Shown here: positions 37,416 to 46,901 of the stretch, piece after piece
How the letters are laid out: each line of letters opens with the position of its first letter
Position numbering within the stretch: the first letter of the stretch is position 1
DNA from: Vibrio splendidus
GTDB taxonomy: Bacteria; Pseudomonadota; Gammaproteobacteria; Enterobacterales; Vibrionaceae
NCBI RefSeq assembly: GCF_002873455.1
Contig: NZ_MCUN01000009.1
Coordinates: 310,001-374,000, forward strand
Direction of reading: 5' to 3'
Length of the DNA: 64,000 nucleotides
The notes under the pieces: model-generated
Databases searched by the model: none
What the model was told of the DNA's origin: nothing
The model's input: the letters and a program-made list of their open reading frames with translations, nothing else
Made by a program: the position numbers and the translations under genes

Positions 37416-38161
37416 TAATAAGTCAGGATCTGATTTAGGAACGCTTGAGTACGTTCATGTTGAGGGTTTTCAAAGAGCGCTTGTGGAGTATTAGATTCCA
37501 CAATTTGTCCTTCATCCATGAAGATAACGCGGTCGGCTACTTGTTTGGCAAAGCCCATTTCGTGAGTCACACAAACCATTGTGATGCCTTCGCTCGCCAG
37601 TTCAACCATCACATCGAGCACCTCGTTGATCATCTCCGGATCAAGCGCTGAAGTTGGCTCGTCGAACAACAGTAATTCAGGCTTCATACACAGTGAACGG
37701 GCAATGGCCACGCGTTGTTGCTGTCCGCCCGAAAGTTGCACAGGGTATTTATTGGCTTGTTCTGCGATGTGTACGCGCTCGAGATAGTGCATTGCAATCT
37801 TCTCAGCTTCTCGTTTGCTTTTTTTAAGCGTACGAATCGGCGACAGAGTCAGGTTTTCGAGCACGGTAAGATGGGGGAATAAATGAAAATGCTGAAACAC
37901 CATTCCGACTTGGCCAGGTGTGTTGAATTTACTCGGAAGCACTTGTTCTAACACGCAAAGCTCGCCACTTTCGAAAGGTTCTAGCTGATTGATACAACGG
38001 ATTAAGGTTGATTTACCCGAACCTGATGGCCCGCAAATCACCACTATCTCTCCTTGTTCAATATTTAAATCGATATCCTTTAGGGCATGAAAATCACCAT
38101 ACCACTTGTTAAGTGACTTAAACTTAACCATTTCCTTGAGATTGTTCAAATCGTTGTTCAT
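37415..38161 (-). CDS. Amino-acid ABC transporter ATPase (GlnQ-like)
   Basis: The first gene of a four-gene importer operon; 248 aa. Walker [10 protein letters not shown], signature LSGGQQQR, Walker [10 protein letters not shown] and the switch His region TMVCVTHEM are all present, as in GlnQ/GltL/HisP. The chain may start at an internal Met 10 residues later (MVKFKS). The role is ATP hydrolysis for the amino-acid importer. Confidence 0.92.
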   Translation of the reverse strand: MNNDLNNLKEMVKFKSLNKWYGDFHALKDIDLNIEQGEIVVICGPSGSGKSTLIRCINQLEPFESGELCVLEQVLPSKFNTPGQVGMVFQHFHLFPHLTVLENLTLSPIRTLKKSKREAEKIAMHYLERVHIAEQANKYPVQLSGGQQQRVAIARSLCMKPELLLFDEPTSALDPEMINEVLDVMVELASEGITMVCVTHEMGFAKQVADRVIFMDEGQIVESNTPQALFENPQHERTQAFLNQILTY

Positions 38162-38262
38162 ACCTAGTAAAGAGACAGGTTTACCTTACCAATATAGAAA
38201 TCTGAATGCACATAAAATTAAGGACTTATGAGAATTTAATAGCGTCTTGTAGGGCAAATTAA

Positions 38263-38291
38263 AAAGCAGCGCCCAAAATGAACGCTGCTTT
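38263..38291 (-). terminator. Terminator after yqhD
   Basis: Reading on the minus strand, AAAGCAGCG pairs with CGCTGCTTT, followed by TTTAATTT. It is about 95 bp past the yqhD stop codon. Confidence 0.75.
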
Positions 38292-38386
38292 GTTTGTACG
38301 AAAGAAATAAGTAATGGGTTCAGTCAGATGTGAAAAATCATCTTTGTGTGACCATTGCCTTTGCTTTCTCTCTACTTTAGCAATTC

Positions 38387-39535
38387 TTAGTGAATAGCAG
38401 ACTCTAAAATCTCACGCGTTTTCTCTGGCGTGATTGCTTGGTTTTCGCCAAGTTGCAGGTAACCGTGTGATTCAAGTTGAGCAACAACGTTGTCGATTGC
38501 TGCCGCTTTCGTTGCTTCGTAACCGTCGAACATGGTTGGAACGTCTAGGCTGTGGTAGAAGGCTTCGATTGCAGCGATTGTACGCTCGGCTAAATCAGTA
38601 CCCGCTTCTAGGCCAAATACGTTACGACCCATTTGCTCTAGCTTGCCACGCTTCGCTTCGATTTGGTTACGAAGTAGTGAAGGTTGAACAATCGCAAGAG
38701 AACGCGCGTGGTCTACGTGCCATAGTGCTGTGAACTCATGGCCAATCATGTGTGTTGCCCAATCTTGAGGAACGCCAGTACCAATCAGACCGTTAAGCGC
38801 TTGGTTTGCAGTCCACATTAGGTTTGCACGCCATGCGTCGTTGTCACGCTCGTCGTATTGCTTACCCAGTACAAGTAGGTTCTTAAGCAGTGTTTCTGCG
38901 TAACCGTCTTGAACCATCGCGTCTGTTGGCATTGTGATGTATTGCTCACATACGTGAACCCATGCATCAACTAGACCGTTGATCAGTTGGCGCTCTGGCA
39001 GAGACTTCATTACGTCTGGGTCCATAACCGCAAATTTAGGCTGTACCGCAGGGTTCATGAATGCCAGTTTCTCTTGAGTCTCTTTACGAGTGATTACCGC
39101 ACCCATGTTAGATTCAGAACCTGTCGCAGGAAGTGTCAGTACCGCACCAATTGGTGTCGCTTCTGTTACTTGGTGTTTACCCGCTAGGATATCCCAACCG
39201 TCGCCGTCGTATTTAGCCGCCGCAGCAACGTACTTAGAACCGTCGATTACTGAACCACCGCCAACAGCGATAATGAACTCTACGTTTTCTTCTTTAACAA
39301 GAGCGACGGCTTTATCTAGCGTCTCTTTGGTTGGGTTAGCTTCAACACCAGCGAACTCAATCCAAGCGTGATCCTTTAGAGAAGCGACAACTTGGTCGTA
39401 AACACCGTTGCTTTTGATTGAACCGCCACCGTAGATGACTAGTACTTTCTTCGAAGTATCAACCGCTTGGTTGATAGCGTTGATTTGGCCTTGGCCGAAG
39501 TGGATAACTGTAGGGTTAACATAAGTGAATTGCAT
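38387..39535 (-). CDS. yqhD: NADPH-dependent aldehyde reductase YqhD
   Basis: A 382-aa iron/zinc-type alcohol dehydrogenase that detoxifies short-chain aldehydes. The N-terminal Rossmann part shows YGGGSIKSNGVYDQV and GGGSVIDGSKY, characteristic of YqhD. The metal ligands are visible as LVDAWVH (Asp and His) and in HMIGHEFTALWHVDHARSLAI (two His). A divergent YqhC-like AraC regulator starts about 190 bp away, as in E. coli, where YqhC activates yqhD in response to glyoxal-type aldehydes. Confidence 0.93.
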   Translation of the reverse strand: MQFTYVNPTVIHFGQGQINAINQAVDTSKKVLVIYGGGSIKSNGVYDQVVASLKDHAWIEFAGVEANPTKETLDKAVALVKEENVEFIIAVGGGSVIDGSKYVAAAAKYDGDGWDILAGKHQVTEATPIGAVLTLPATGSESNMGAVITRKETQEKLAFMNPAVQPKFAVMDPDVMKSLPERQLINGLVDAWVHVCEQYITMPTDAMVQDGYAETLLKNLLVLGKQYDERDNDAWRANLMWTANQALNGLIGTGVPQDWATHMIGHEFTALWHVDHARSLAIVQPSLLRNQIEAKRGKLEQMGRNVFGLEAGTDLAERTIAAIEAFYHSLDVPTMFDGYEATKAAAIDNVVAQLESHGYLQLGENQAITPEKTREILESAIH

Positions 39536-39728
39536 TAGAGATTCCTTGTGTAAAGCTCAATTTGTTATTTTAGTTGATTGCTCAATTTCTATATTTGCAT
39601 ATTAGTACAGTAATCTAGGGTGATGAAGAGCTGATCCTCCAAATAAATTGCCTATTTCTACAAAGTTGATATTCTTTCTCTGCTTTAGCTTAATTACTCT
39701 TAGCACTTGGAATGGAAAGTCGCCACTT

Positions 39729-40613
39729 ATGAAAACACTCGCGCAGTTGTTACAGTCTTATGTAGAACACAAAGGTTGGGATGATCTTGAAGGGATCAGA
39801 GAAACTGAAATTGGCGGTGTGTGGTTGTATAGAAGCAGTGGCGGGAATCAGCGTCAGCCATTCACTTACCAGTCGGGTATTATCATGCTCGGGCAGGGCA
39901 AAAAGAACATCTACATTGGCGACAGACCCGTTACTTACGCTGCTGGTGATTACCTTGTGGTAGGCGTGCCAATGCCATTGGAGTGCGAAGCCTTGCCTGT
40001 AAATGGCGAACCATTGCTTGGTTTGTCGATAAGCATCGATTCTCAGCGCTTGCATAGCTTAGTCAAAAAGTTGGAAGACCAAGGCTTTCTAGAGAGCTAC
40101 TGCAACAAGCACAAGCAGAATTCGAGCGGCTTAGAATCGGCGCCAATGGAAGAGCAAATGCTGGGGAGCTTTACTCGATTGGTCAAAACTCTACATTGTG
40201 ACATTGAAGCCAACATATTGGGTGATGCCATGGTCAGCGAGATTGTCTACCGCGCATTAACCGGTTCAGAAGGGCGTGTGCTGTTTGATTTAGCTCATCA
40301 TGACGGACACTATGCACGTGTCGCTAAAGCGCTGTCTAAAGTGCATGAAGAGTATGACCAAACCATCACTGTTCAATCGCTTGCCGATGAAGCTAACATG
40401 AGCGTGTCTGCCTTCCACAATGCATTCCGCAATGTCACCTTTGAATCACCTCTTCAATATTTGAAGAAGGTAAGACTCAACAAAGCCAAAGAACTGATTC
40501 AGCTAGAAGGCCTTCGCATCAGCGATGCTGCTCGCCGAGTCGGCTACTCGAGCCCATCCCAATTCAGCCGCGAATTTAAGCGCCACTTCAATACTACTCC
40601 AAGAGCTGTTTAG
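39729..40613 (+). CDS. AraC-family regulator (YqhC-like)
   Basis: A transcription activator of 294 aa with an AraC_N-type ligand domain (residues about 25-175) and a C-terminal helix-turn-helix pair (VQSLADEANMSVSAFHNAF, ISDAARRVGYSSPSQFSREF). The ATG at 39729 follows a GGAAAG site; an earlier in-frame start adds 27 residues that do not look like the family. It is divergent from yqhD, which is its probable target. Confidence 0.87.
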   Translation: MKTLAQLLQSYVEHKGWDDLEGIRETEIGGVWLYRSSGGNQRQPFTYQSGIIMLGQGKKNIYIGDRPVTYAAGDYLVVGVPMPLECEALPVNGEPLLGLSISIDSQRLHSLVKKLEDQGFLESYCNKHKQNSSGLESAPMEEQMLGSFTRLVKTLHCDIEANILGDAMVSEIVYRALTGSEGRVLFDLAHHDGHYARVAKALSKVHEEYDQTITVQSLADEANMSVSAFHNAFRNVTFESPLQYLKKVRLNKAKELIQLEGLRISDAARRVGYSSPSQFSREFKRHFNTTPRAV

Positions 40614-40778
40614 CCTTTACTCAATATTTATGTTCCGAAACGTGCGGTATTTCATGTTGTGCGATATCACGTATATCTTTTGGTTGATCGAGAAGTGTTT
40701 ATTTTATAAATATCTGTTTAGTCGTTGCTTTTCTCTCGTCAGGAAAGCTTAATTTACAGACATTTTCTAGGAGTTCTC

Positions 40779-41129
40779 TTGCTCGATTTATTGAAGAAAG
40801 TAGCATTAATTAATCTAACGGCAGCATTGGTTGTTTTAGCCTTACCTCAGTTTTTTCCTTTCTTTGCCACGACAAGACTCGTCGACTTCATGTTTTTTGT
40901 GGTTATCGTCATTTGGGTTCTAGCCAAGTTAATGTGGGAAGGTGGTGTTCATAGTAAGACCACACGTCTTGATGACCCTATAACAGATAAAGTCTACAAA
41001 ATGGTCGAAGGCCATGATTTTGATAAAGACCAACAAGAACACTACCGAATGAACTACCACACAGGGCTAGTGTTGTTCATCGCTGGTTTACCCGCTTTTA
41101 TTGCTTGCTTTGTTCTTCAACTTCTTTGA
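40779..41129 (+). CDS. Hypothetical inner-membrane protein
   Basis: Not recognised. The product has 116 aa from the TTG at 40779, which is preceded by AGGAG at five-base spacing. Hydrophobic segments lie at residues about 8-50 (two close segments) and 95-115, with a charged middle. A short membrane protein of unknown role is a fair description. Confidence 0.7.
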   Translation: MLDLLKKVALINLTAALVVLALPQFFPFFATTRLVDFMFFVVIVIWVLAKLMWEGGVHSKTTRLDDPITDKVYKMVEGHDFDKDQQEHYRMNYHTGLVLFIAGLPAFIACFVLQLL

Positions 41130-41207
41130 GTTCCAGTAGAACAAATGAGTTGCAATGATACTTAATACTTGGAAAGTTTCGCCAGTAAGATATTGGCTGA
41201 GAAGGTA

Positions 41208-41669
41208 ATGATGGAAGAGTATTTGGAACTAGATATGCTCACGTTGGAGTCAATTTCTAAAGCAGCTGGGTTTCCGATCGAAAGAGATGTTTATTTGGCA
41301 TCACGTGCTGAATCAATTGAGCAGGGGTTGTTGTTTGAGTATCGTCGACAAGACAAATTAATTGGTTATGTAACATTACGTGATTTAGGAGATGGTCAGT
41401 GGTTTGTGCCTATGTTTGTGGTGCATCCAAACTATCGAAGTAAGGCGGCATTCCTTTTCTTGTTTCGTTCCATTGCCGATCAACTTAAAAACAACCACTC
41501 AACTGTTTTAGTGAGCAATGTCCTACGCCTCAATGAGTTATCGGTGCAGTTTCACAAGCACCTGGGGTTTGAGGTCACTCGTGAAAATCATTTAGGCTAC
41601 GAATTTACGTTAGATTTAACACCGGAAGTAAAAGATAAGTGGTCTAACTTCTTAGGTATTCAACGCTGA
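41208..41669 (+). CDS. GNAT-like acetyltransferase
   Basis: About 153 aa with GNAT strand order and the motif FVVHPNYRSKAAFLFLFRSI in place of the usual acetyl-CoA loop; Gly residues of the loop are missing, which is unusual. The C-terminus HLGFEVTRENHLGYEF is typical. The start could be either of two adjacent ATGs (41208 or 41211), both behind AAGG. Confidence 0.7.
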   Translation: MMEEYLELDMLTLESISKAAGFPIERDVYLASRAESIEQGLLFEYRRQDKLIGYVTLRDLGDGQWFVPMFVVHPNYRSKAAFLFLFRSIADQLKNNHSTVLVSNVLRLNELSVQFHKHLGFEVTRENHLGYEFTLDLTPEVKDKWSNFLGIQR

Positions 41670-42246
41670 AATTTTGAAATTTGGGGTGGCGTTTAGTGGA
41701 TTGACTCTCCGGATACCACGAACGAGCACATTCCCTTGTTAAGCAAGATAAGTAAATGTATCTAATGGTAGGTAATATTAGTCTGCTGGTATTCGATTTT
41801 CGAATATATTATTAATGTGTTTATATAATATCAGCCCTCTAAAATAATTAGTTAAGCAACCTAAGAGTTTATGCACGTATATAAGATAGTTAGCTCAATA
41901 ATTAGTCTAGTAAGAGGATTTGAGGACTTTTAATGTGAACAACCTATCAAATCTTTTCTAAACTTAGAAAGTTATCCATCTCTTTATCTGAGTGAGTATT
42001 CATGATTGTTGAATATATCAAAAGATAAAGAGAATTTATTACTCGTTTCGCCCTATTATTGCGGATAATTAGTCGTGTTGTGACTAATTATTCTGTAACT
42101 CCCTGATTTATGGTTAAGTGATAGCCTGACTGTTATCACGTTTCTCTTCAAATAATTAAATTAAAGTAGCGCTACTTTAATCATTCTTTCAAATACGATT
42201 GTTAAATATAAATACGTATGCCTATTTTATTAAAAGGATAATTCCG
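41670..42246. other. Gap of about 577 bp upstream of the triple-RidA gene
   Basis: AT-rich and without a credible gene. It contains ATTAGTC/GACTAAT (about 42069-42089) and GTGATA/TATCAC (42118-42139) inverted repeats and the 22-bp palindrome at 42160. Confidence 0.7.
42160..42181. promoter_or_regulatory. 22-bp perfect palindrome upstream of the triple-RidA gene
   Basis: ATTAAAGTAGC is followed immediately by its reverse complement GCTACTTTAAT. No loop remains, so a dimeric protein operator is more likely than a hairpin. It ends 65 bp before the ATG at 42247. Confidence 0.7.
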
Positions 42247-43494
42247 ATGAGTAGCGATATCATTAAAATTTCAAGAAATACTGAAAACGCACCAATTAAT
42301 TCTGTATCTACACAAACGGTCGCTTTTTCTCATTATAATAACTTTTCAGCGCAATTACCTATTGATCCTAAAACAGGTGAAGTCGTAATCGGTGATATTA
42401 AAGACCAAGCAACACAATGCTTAAATAATATTAAAGCTATTGTTGAAAGTATCGATCATGTTATGGATGATGTTGTGAAGATTAATATCTTCGTTAAAAA
42501 TATTGCTGATGTTGCTGCTATCGATGAAGTTTACAAAAGCTTCTTCCACAACAGCCTTCCGACACGTACCGTCGTGGGTGTCGCTGCGTTGCCGAACAGT
42601 GACGCTTTAGTTCAAATGGATGCTCTTATTTCAAACGGCGAAGGCACTAAACCACAAGCACCTTGCGCACTAGTTAAGGTATCAAGAAATACTGATAATG
42701 CGCCTCAAAGTGCTGTGTCCACGCAGACTGCGGCTTTTTCTCACTACAACAATCTTTCAGCTCAGTTACCGATAGATGTAACCACAGGTGAGTTGGTTGA
42801 TGGTGGTATCGAAGCGCAAACGGCCCAATGTCTATCAAACATTAAAGCTATTTTAGAAAGCATCGGACATGTCATGAATGATGTGGTTAAAACGACTATC
42901 TACGTAAAAAATATCGCAGATGCGGAAGTGGTAAATGAAGTATGTGCTAAATTCTTCCCAAGCTACGTTCCTGCTCGTACTGTTGTTAACGCAGCTGAAT
43001 TACCAATGGGTGCTTTAATTCAAATTGATACATCCGTTTCACATGGCGACGGTACACCGCCGCAATTACCAGAAGACACCCGCTTACTGGTTATTGAAAC
43101 CAATAATACTGTTGCAGCACCATTCATGCCTTATTCGCATACTGTTGCTTTCTCTCACTACAATCATATTTCAGGTCAATTACCTGTAGACCCGAAAACA
43201 AATGAAATTGTTGCTGGTGGTGTAAAAGAGCAAGCTGAACAATGTTTAAAAAATATTAAGGCGATAATTGAAAGTGTTGACCATAGCATGGACGATACGG
43301 TGAAAATTAATATTCAACTTAAGGATATTTCAGATATTGATGCGGTAAACGAAATCTACACCGCATTCTTTAATGCTGAGCTGCCTGCAAGAACGGTAGT
43401 AGGGGTTTCAGACATTCCAATGAATGCTTTAGTGCAAATTGATGCTGTCGTTTCTAATTGTGAAGGCACGCCTCCACAAGACGTGGTTGCTTAA
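42247..43494 (+). CDS. Protein of three fused RidA (YjgF/UK114) domains
   Basis: A 415-aa chain made of three RidA domains in tandem: about residues 1-138, 139-276 and 277-415. Repeat-to-repeat spacing is about 137 and 139 codons, each close to the length of a normal single RidA protein. Each domain has the family motifs SAQLPID/SGQLPVD, QCLxNIKAIxES and the arginine that binds substrate carboxylate in RidA (PTRTVVG, PARTVVN, PARTVVG). The Glu of the RidA active site is replaced by Asp in each (QMDA, QIDT, QIDA). RidA normally acts as a homotrimer that deaminates reactive 2-aminoacrylate; a three-domain chain could form the trimer from one polypeptide. The start has AAGGA at seven-base spacing. 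Confidence 0.9.
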   Translation: MSSDIIKISRNTENAPINSVSTQTVAFSHYNNFSAQLPIDPKTGEVVIGDIKDQATQCLNNIKAIVESIDHVMDDVVKINIFVKNIADVAAIDEVYKSFFHNSLPTRTVVGVAALPNSDALVQMDALISNGEGTKPQAPCALVKVSRNTDNAPQSAVSTQTAAFSHYNNLSAQLPIDVTTGELVDGGIEAQTAQCLSNIKAILESIGHVMNDVVKTTIYVKNIADAEVVNEVCAKFFPSYVPARTVVNAAELPMGALIQIDTSVSHGDGTPPQLPEDTRLLVIETNNTVAAPFMPYSHTVAFSHYNHISGQLPVDPKTNEIVAGGVKEQAEQCLKNIKAIIESVDHSMDDTVKINIQLKDISDIDAVNEIYTAFFNAELPARTVVGVSDIPMNALVQIDAVVSNCEGTPPQDVVA

Positions 43495-43708
43495 ATCAAT
43501 TGAATCCTTCTCGATAATATCGATCAGATCTCGGCTTTAGTTTCCAAACAGGGAGCAAACTCAACAGGCCGTGATCTGATCCGTTCACCTCATTACTCAA
43601 GTCCATCGAAGCGACACACCTAAGCTTATCCCGTAAATATGGTATTTATAAGGTTGAAGTGTTTTAATATGAAAAACAGACGCTTAACGTAATAAAGAAA
43701 ACCAGCTT

Positions 43709-44065
43709 ATGCAACTTCGAGCCATCTTACTGCTATGCCTTACCCTAATAGGGTGTTCGTCCAATCAAGAGTTGGTACCCGACCCAACAACCATCACGCT
43801 ATTTTATGGTGATACATCCATCTCTGCAGGTGTTTTAGAGGATAAAACATTTAGTTCGGTGCTAGCCAATAGAAAGGAGAGTGTTACTTTCTCGGGCTCA
43901 ATATCAAAGCAAAACTCAGGCTACTTTGTAGATATGTTAGTGATTCGAGAAAAGAAAGAGCAGCGTTCAACACGACAACTAAACGCTTCACTTGTTATGA
44001 AGCCGGGAGAGTTAGTGGATGTTGGCGGTGTGAATAACGATGTGTTCAGGGTAATCCTAGAGTGA
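43709..44065 (+). CDS. Hypothetical lipoprotein
   Basis: A 118-aa protein with a short lipoprotein signal peptide (lipobox LIGC, Cys16). The mature part is small, polar and beta-rich. No family recognised. It probably sits in the outer or inner membrane through its lipid anchor. Confidence 0.72.
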   Translation: MQLRAILLLCLTLIGCSSNQELVPDPTTITLFYGDTSISAGVLEDKTFSSVLANRKESVTFSGSISKQNSGYFVDMLVIREKKEQRSTRQLNASLVMKPGELVDVGGVNNDVFRVILE

Positions 44066-44159
44066 CAAAACTAAAGTGTTCAATTAATCTGAATTTTTGC
44101 TTTACCTCAACCTAACTTCAAGTCTTAAGCTTCTTTTACTCATTGAAAAGGAGCTTATT

Positions 44160-44309
44160 ATGCAAAATAACTACGTAAAAGAACTTGCTGTCAAAACTTA
44201 CCAAGAAGAGCTTCAGAAAGAGTACGTAAAATCTAAAGCTCGCCCATTTCATGCCCCTAGTTTTATCAGTGCAGTGTTATTGTCAGTTTTGCTGGTTGGG
44301 TTGTTTTAG
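44160..44309 (+). CDS. Small membrane protein (49 aa)
   Basis: A 49-residue protein with an AAGGAG ribosome site six bases before the ATG, a charged N-terminal half (YQEELQKEYVKSKARP) and one C-terminal hydrophobic helix (FISAVLLSVLLVGLF). A tail-anchored inner-membrane protein is likely; function unknown. The strong ribosome site is the main support for coding. Confidence 0.65.
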   Translation: MQNNYVKELAVKTYQEELQKEYVKSKARPFHAPSFISAVLLSVLLVGLF

Positions 44310-44428
44310 TAAACAGACTCGTGGAATGTTTGATCCACTGCCAACTCTCAACATCTCTATTTGCTGCACTTTAATGGCTACGGCACAATCGCTTAGGTTG
44401 AATGGTGACGCCAATGTAGAGAGGAAGT

Positions 44429-44893
44429 ATGGCAAGTCCTAGAGTTTTAAAGGCGCAGATTATTGATGTTACGTGTGGTGATAATGTCACTATCATCGAA
44501 CCATCTAATGTGTATGGTTGTGAGCTTAAAGATGATGTGTTCATTGGCCCCTTTGTTGAGATTCAAAAAAACTCGGTGATAGGCGCGAGAAGTAAGATTC
44601 AATCTCATACCTTTATTTGCGAGTATGTGACGATCGGAAGTGACTGCTTTGTTGGGCACGGTGTGATGTTCGCGAATGACTTGTTTAAAGATGGCAAACC
44701 AGATCCAAACCCAGACAGTTGGGGACGAACTGTTATCGCTGATAACGTTACTATTGGTTCGAATGCGACAGTGTTGTCTGTCAGCATTTGTGAAGGGGTG
44801 GTAATCGGCGCGGGCAGTGTGGTGACCAAAGACATCACCAAAAAAGGTATCTATGCAGGCAACCCGGCTAAGAAGTTAAGAGATTTACCTTAG
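44429..44893 (+). CDS. Left-handed beta-helix acyltransferase
   Basis: A 154-aa hexapeptide-repeat acyltransferase similar to WbbJ/dTDP-sugar N-acetyltransferases. Repeats include VFIGPFVEIQKNSVIGARS and VIADNVTIGSNATVLS, ending VIGAGSVVTKDITKKGIYAG (acetyl-CoA-side region). A His in the GHGVMF segment is the likely catalytic base. No sugar-nucleotide genes are adjacent, so the substrate is open. Confidence 0.85.
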   Translation: MASPRVLKAQIIDVTCGDNVTIIEPSNVYGCELKDDVFIGPFVEIQKNSVIGARSKIQSHTFICEYVTIGSDCFVGHGVMFANDLFKDGKPDPNPDSWGRTVIADNVTIGSNATVLSVSICEGVVIGAGSVVTKDITKKGIYAGNPAKKLRDLP

Positions 44894-44963
44894 TTTCATA
44901 AGACAAGCTGAGCTGTATGAATCATAAGGTGCGACTTTTTAGATAAGCGACAGAGTATTGATT

Positions 44964-45482
44964 ATGGGTGTATTTTTACATTTACTTCAGCCAAGCGATG
45001 TCAGTGCTTTATTGGAGTTTGAAGTTGAAAATAGAGAGTGGTTCGAGCAATTTGTTCCTGCGCGGGATGATGGGTTCTATTCTATTGCAGGTGTTACAGA
45101 GCAAGTCACGAGCTTTCTAACAGAGTATGACAATGGCGAGATGATTCCTATGTTGATCAAAAACGCTAATAGCACTATTTGTGGGCGAATCAATGTTCGT
45201 GATATCGACCAGAACGCTGAAAGTGGAGAACTAGGTTATCGAGTAGGTCACGCATTTGCTTCTAAAGGTATTGCATCCAACGCGGTGAGGAAGTTACTTA
45301 TCTACTTGGCTGAGAACTCTTCCCTTAAATATGTTGATGCCTATGCGTTAGTGGGTAATGTCGGGTCAAATAAAATCTTATCCAATACAGGCTTTGAGTT
45401 AATCGAGCATGTAGAGAACTACGCGGTGTTCAAAGGAGAACATCAAGATGCTAATTATTATCGTAAGGCGTTATCTACTTAA
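44964..45482 (+). CDS. RimJ/RimL-like GNAT acetyltransferase
   Basis: A 172-aa acetyltransferase of the ribosomal-protein-acetylase-like group (GELGYRVGHAFASKGIASNAVRKLL region; NVGSNKILSNTGFELIEHV). The ATG at 44964 was preferred over a TTG two codons upstream. Target protein or molecule unknown. Confidence 0.85.
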   Translation: MGVFLHLLQPSDVSALLEFEVENREWFEQFVPARDDGFYSIAGVTEQVTSFLTEYDNGEMIPMLIKNANSTICGRINVRDIDQNAESGELGYRVGHAFASKGIASNAVRKLLIYLAENSSLKYVDAYALVGNVGSNKILSNTGFELIEHVENYAVFKGEHQDANYYRKALST

Positions 45483-45587
45483 GTAACTGTTTAATATTTA
45501 TTATTTGTCCTATGATCAATGAGATAATAGATTCAGACGAGATGAGCTCACACCAATTGTGGTGCGAAACAATACAGAGATCAGTTT

Positions 45588-46064
45588 ATGAATATTGTGA
45601 CAGTCTATAGTGGTAATCAGCAGGTATATGCGAATTTATATCAAGGGTATGCGGCTGAGTTTTCAAAGATCATCGGAGATAAACCCGATGAGTACGGCTT
45701 GTTTGATATTTACCCGACACTTGGTGATACCGTGACTGGTTATCTACTCTACATTGACGGTGTTCCTGCTGCATTAACAGCCATTGAAACCAAAACGCCA
45801 AACGAGTTTGAGATTTGCGACTTCTATGTGGTGCCTTATTTTCGAAAAAACAAAGTAGGGAAGAAGTTTATCTGTGAACTATTTGAACACCTAAAAGGCA
45901 GTTGGGAGATCAAGCAAGTGCTGGGTGCCGAATATGCCGTTAAGTTCTGGAGAGAGGTTGTTAATGACTACACCTCAGGTAACTACGTTGAAGACCAGTA
46001 TCAGGACGAAAAATGGGGTTTGGTGACTAGACAGTGTTTTAACCATGAAACTCATAAAAAGTAA
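45588..46064 (+). CDS. GNAT-like acetyltransferase
   Basis: A 158-aa protein with a GNAT-like core: DFYVVPYFRKNKVGKKFICELF corresponds to the acetyl-CoA strand and loop, and EYAVKFWREVV to the C-terminal helix. It looks like the yitI/YhfO-type predicted acetyltransferases. A small inverted repeat CACCAATTGTGGTG lies upstream near 45551-45564. Confidence 0.75.
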   Translation: MNIVTVYSGNQQVYANLYQGYAAEFSKIIGDKPDEYGLFDIYPTLGDTVTGYLLYIDGVPAALTAIETKTPNEFEICDFYVVPYFRKNKVGKKFICELFEHLKGSWEIKQVLGAEYAVKFWREVVNDYTSGNYVEDQYQDEKWGLVTRQCFNHETHKK

Positions 46065-46082
46065 AAAAGTAACAATACATTA

Positions 46083-46120
46083 GAAGCTGGCAGCGTCCTT
46101 CTAGCCAGCTTCGAGCCTTT
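46083..46120. terminator. Terminator between convergent genes
   Basis: GAAGCTGGC pairs with GCCAGCTTC around a 12-base loop; CCTTTTATTT follows. Confidence 0.72.
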
Positions 46121-46173
46121 TATTTCAAGTTTTAAGGTTAATTCTAGGTTTACGGCCGCTTATAGATTTACGG

Positions 46174-46620
46174 TTACTTCTGAGGTTTATTACGTTCGAT
46201 TACGCTAATCGCGATCGCCAAAAATAGAATATCTTTCACTAGGAAGAAGTTAGTGACTAAGATGCCATCTGATACTTTCCAAGCATTTGGCGTTGTAATT
46301 AGAAAGCTGAGTGTCACAACAAAGATAGCCGCTGCTGCAATGCCTGAATAGAATGCTACTGTCGGCTTCTTAAATCCAACGATCAGTCCAATCGCGACAA
46401 TAATCTCCGCGCCACCCACCATGTTAGACACCGCTTGTACTGAGAACAGATTATAAAGCCAGTTCATTGCAGGATGATTTGCGATTAGCGGTTCAATGAG
46501 CATCGCTTCGGTTGGCGTAAACTTGTAAATACCAATCCAAGCGAGCACTAATGCTACGCCAATCACACCAAGGTTATATCCCACATTACTCTGTTTTAAA
46601 TCATAGGTTTGAACATGCAT
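46174..46620 (-). CDS. DUF417 membrane protein (RclC/YkgB-like)
   Basis: A 148-aa inner-membrane protein with four hydrophobic segments. It shows family features of DUF417: GVALVLAWIGIYKFTPTEA, the NPxx-like GGAEIIVAIGL and TTPNAWKVSDG. E. coli RclC of this family is induced by hypochlorous acid. No RclR or RclA genes are adjacent, so a link to chlorine stress is only inferred. Confidence 0.85.
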   Translation of the reverse strand: MHVQTYDLKQSNVGYNLGVIGVALVLAWIGIYKFTPTEAMLIEPLIANHPAMNWLYNLFSVQAVSNMVGGAEIIVAIGLIVGFKKPTVAFYSGIAAAAIFVVTLSFLITTPNAWKVSDGILVTNFFLVKDILFLAIAISVIERNKPQK

Positions 46621-46901
46621 AAAAGTACTCCATTTAATAAAATCCCTGAATATGACCGCAAGACTTTAGATTAAATTTCGCGTTGAGAATAATACTTAAT
46701 ATATTTATCTAGAGATTTAATAGGTGGCGACTGATTGTCTCGATATGAACTGAGAAGCTAGTGATGTCGGTAACCGACGAAATAAGTGGGAGATAGTGCT
46801 GTTCAAGAGGTACTGCGAGCTTTCCAATTTTTGTTTTCAATACTCACGATTTGGATTAGATTACGCTGACGTAAATCCTAATTATAAGAAGAGAATCTCC
46901 C

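Noticed and set aside
42118..42139. CRP site from GTGATA...TATCAC before the triple-RidA gene
   Set aside because: The half-sites are 14 bases apart between GTGA and TCAC; CRP needs six.
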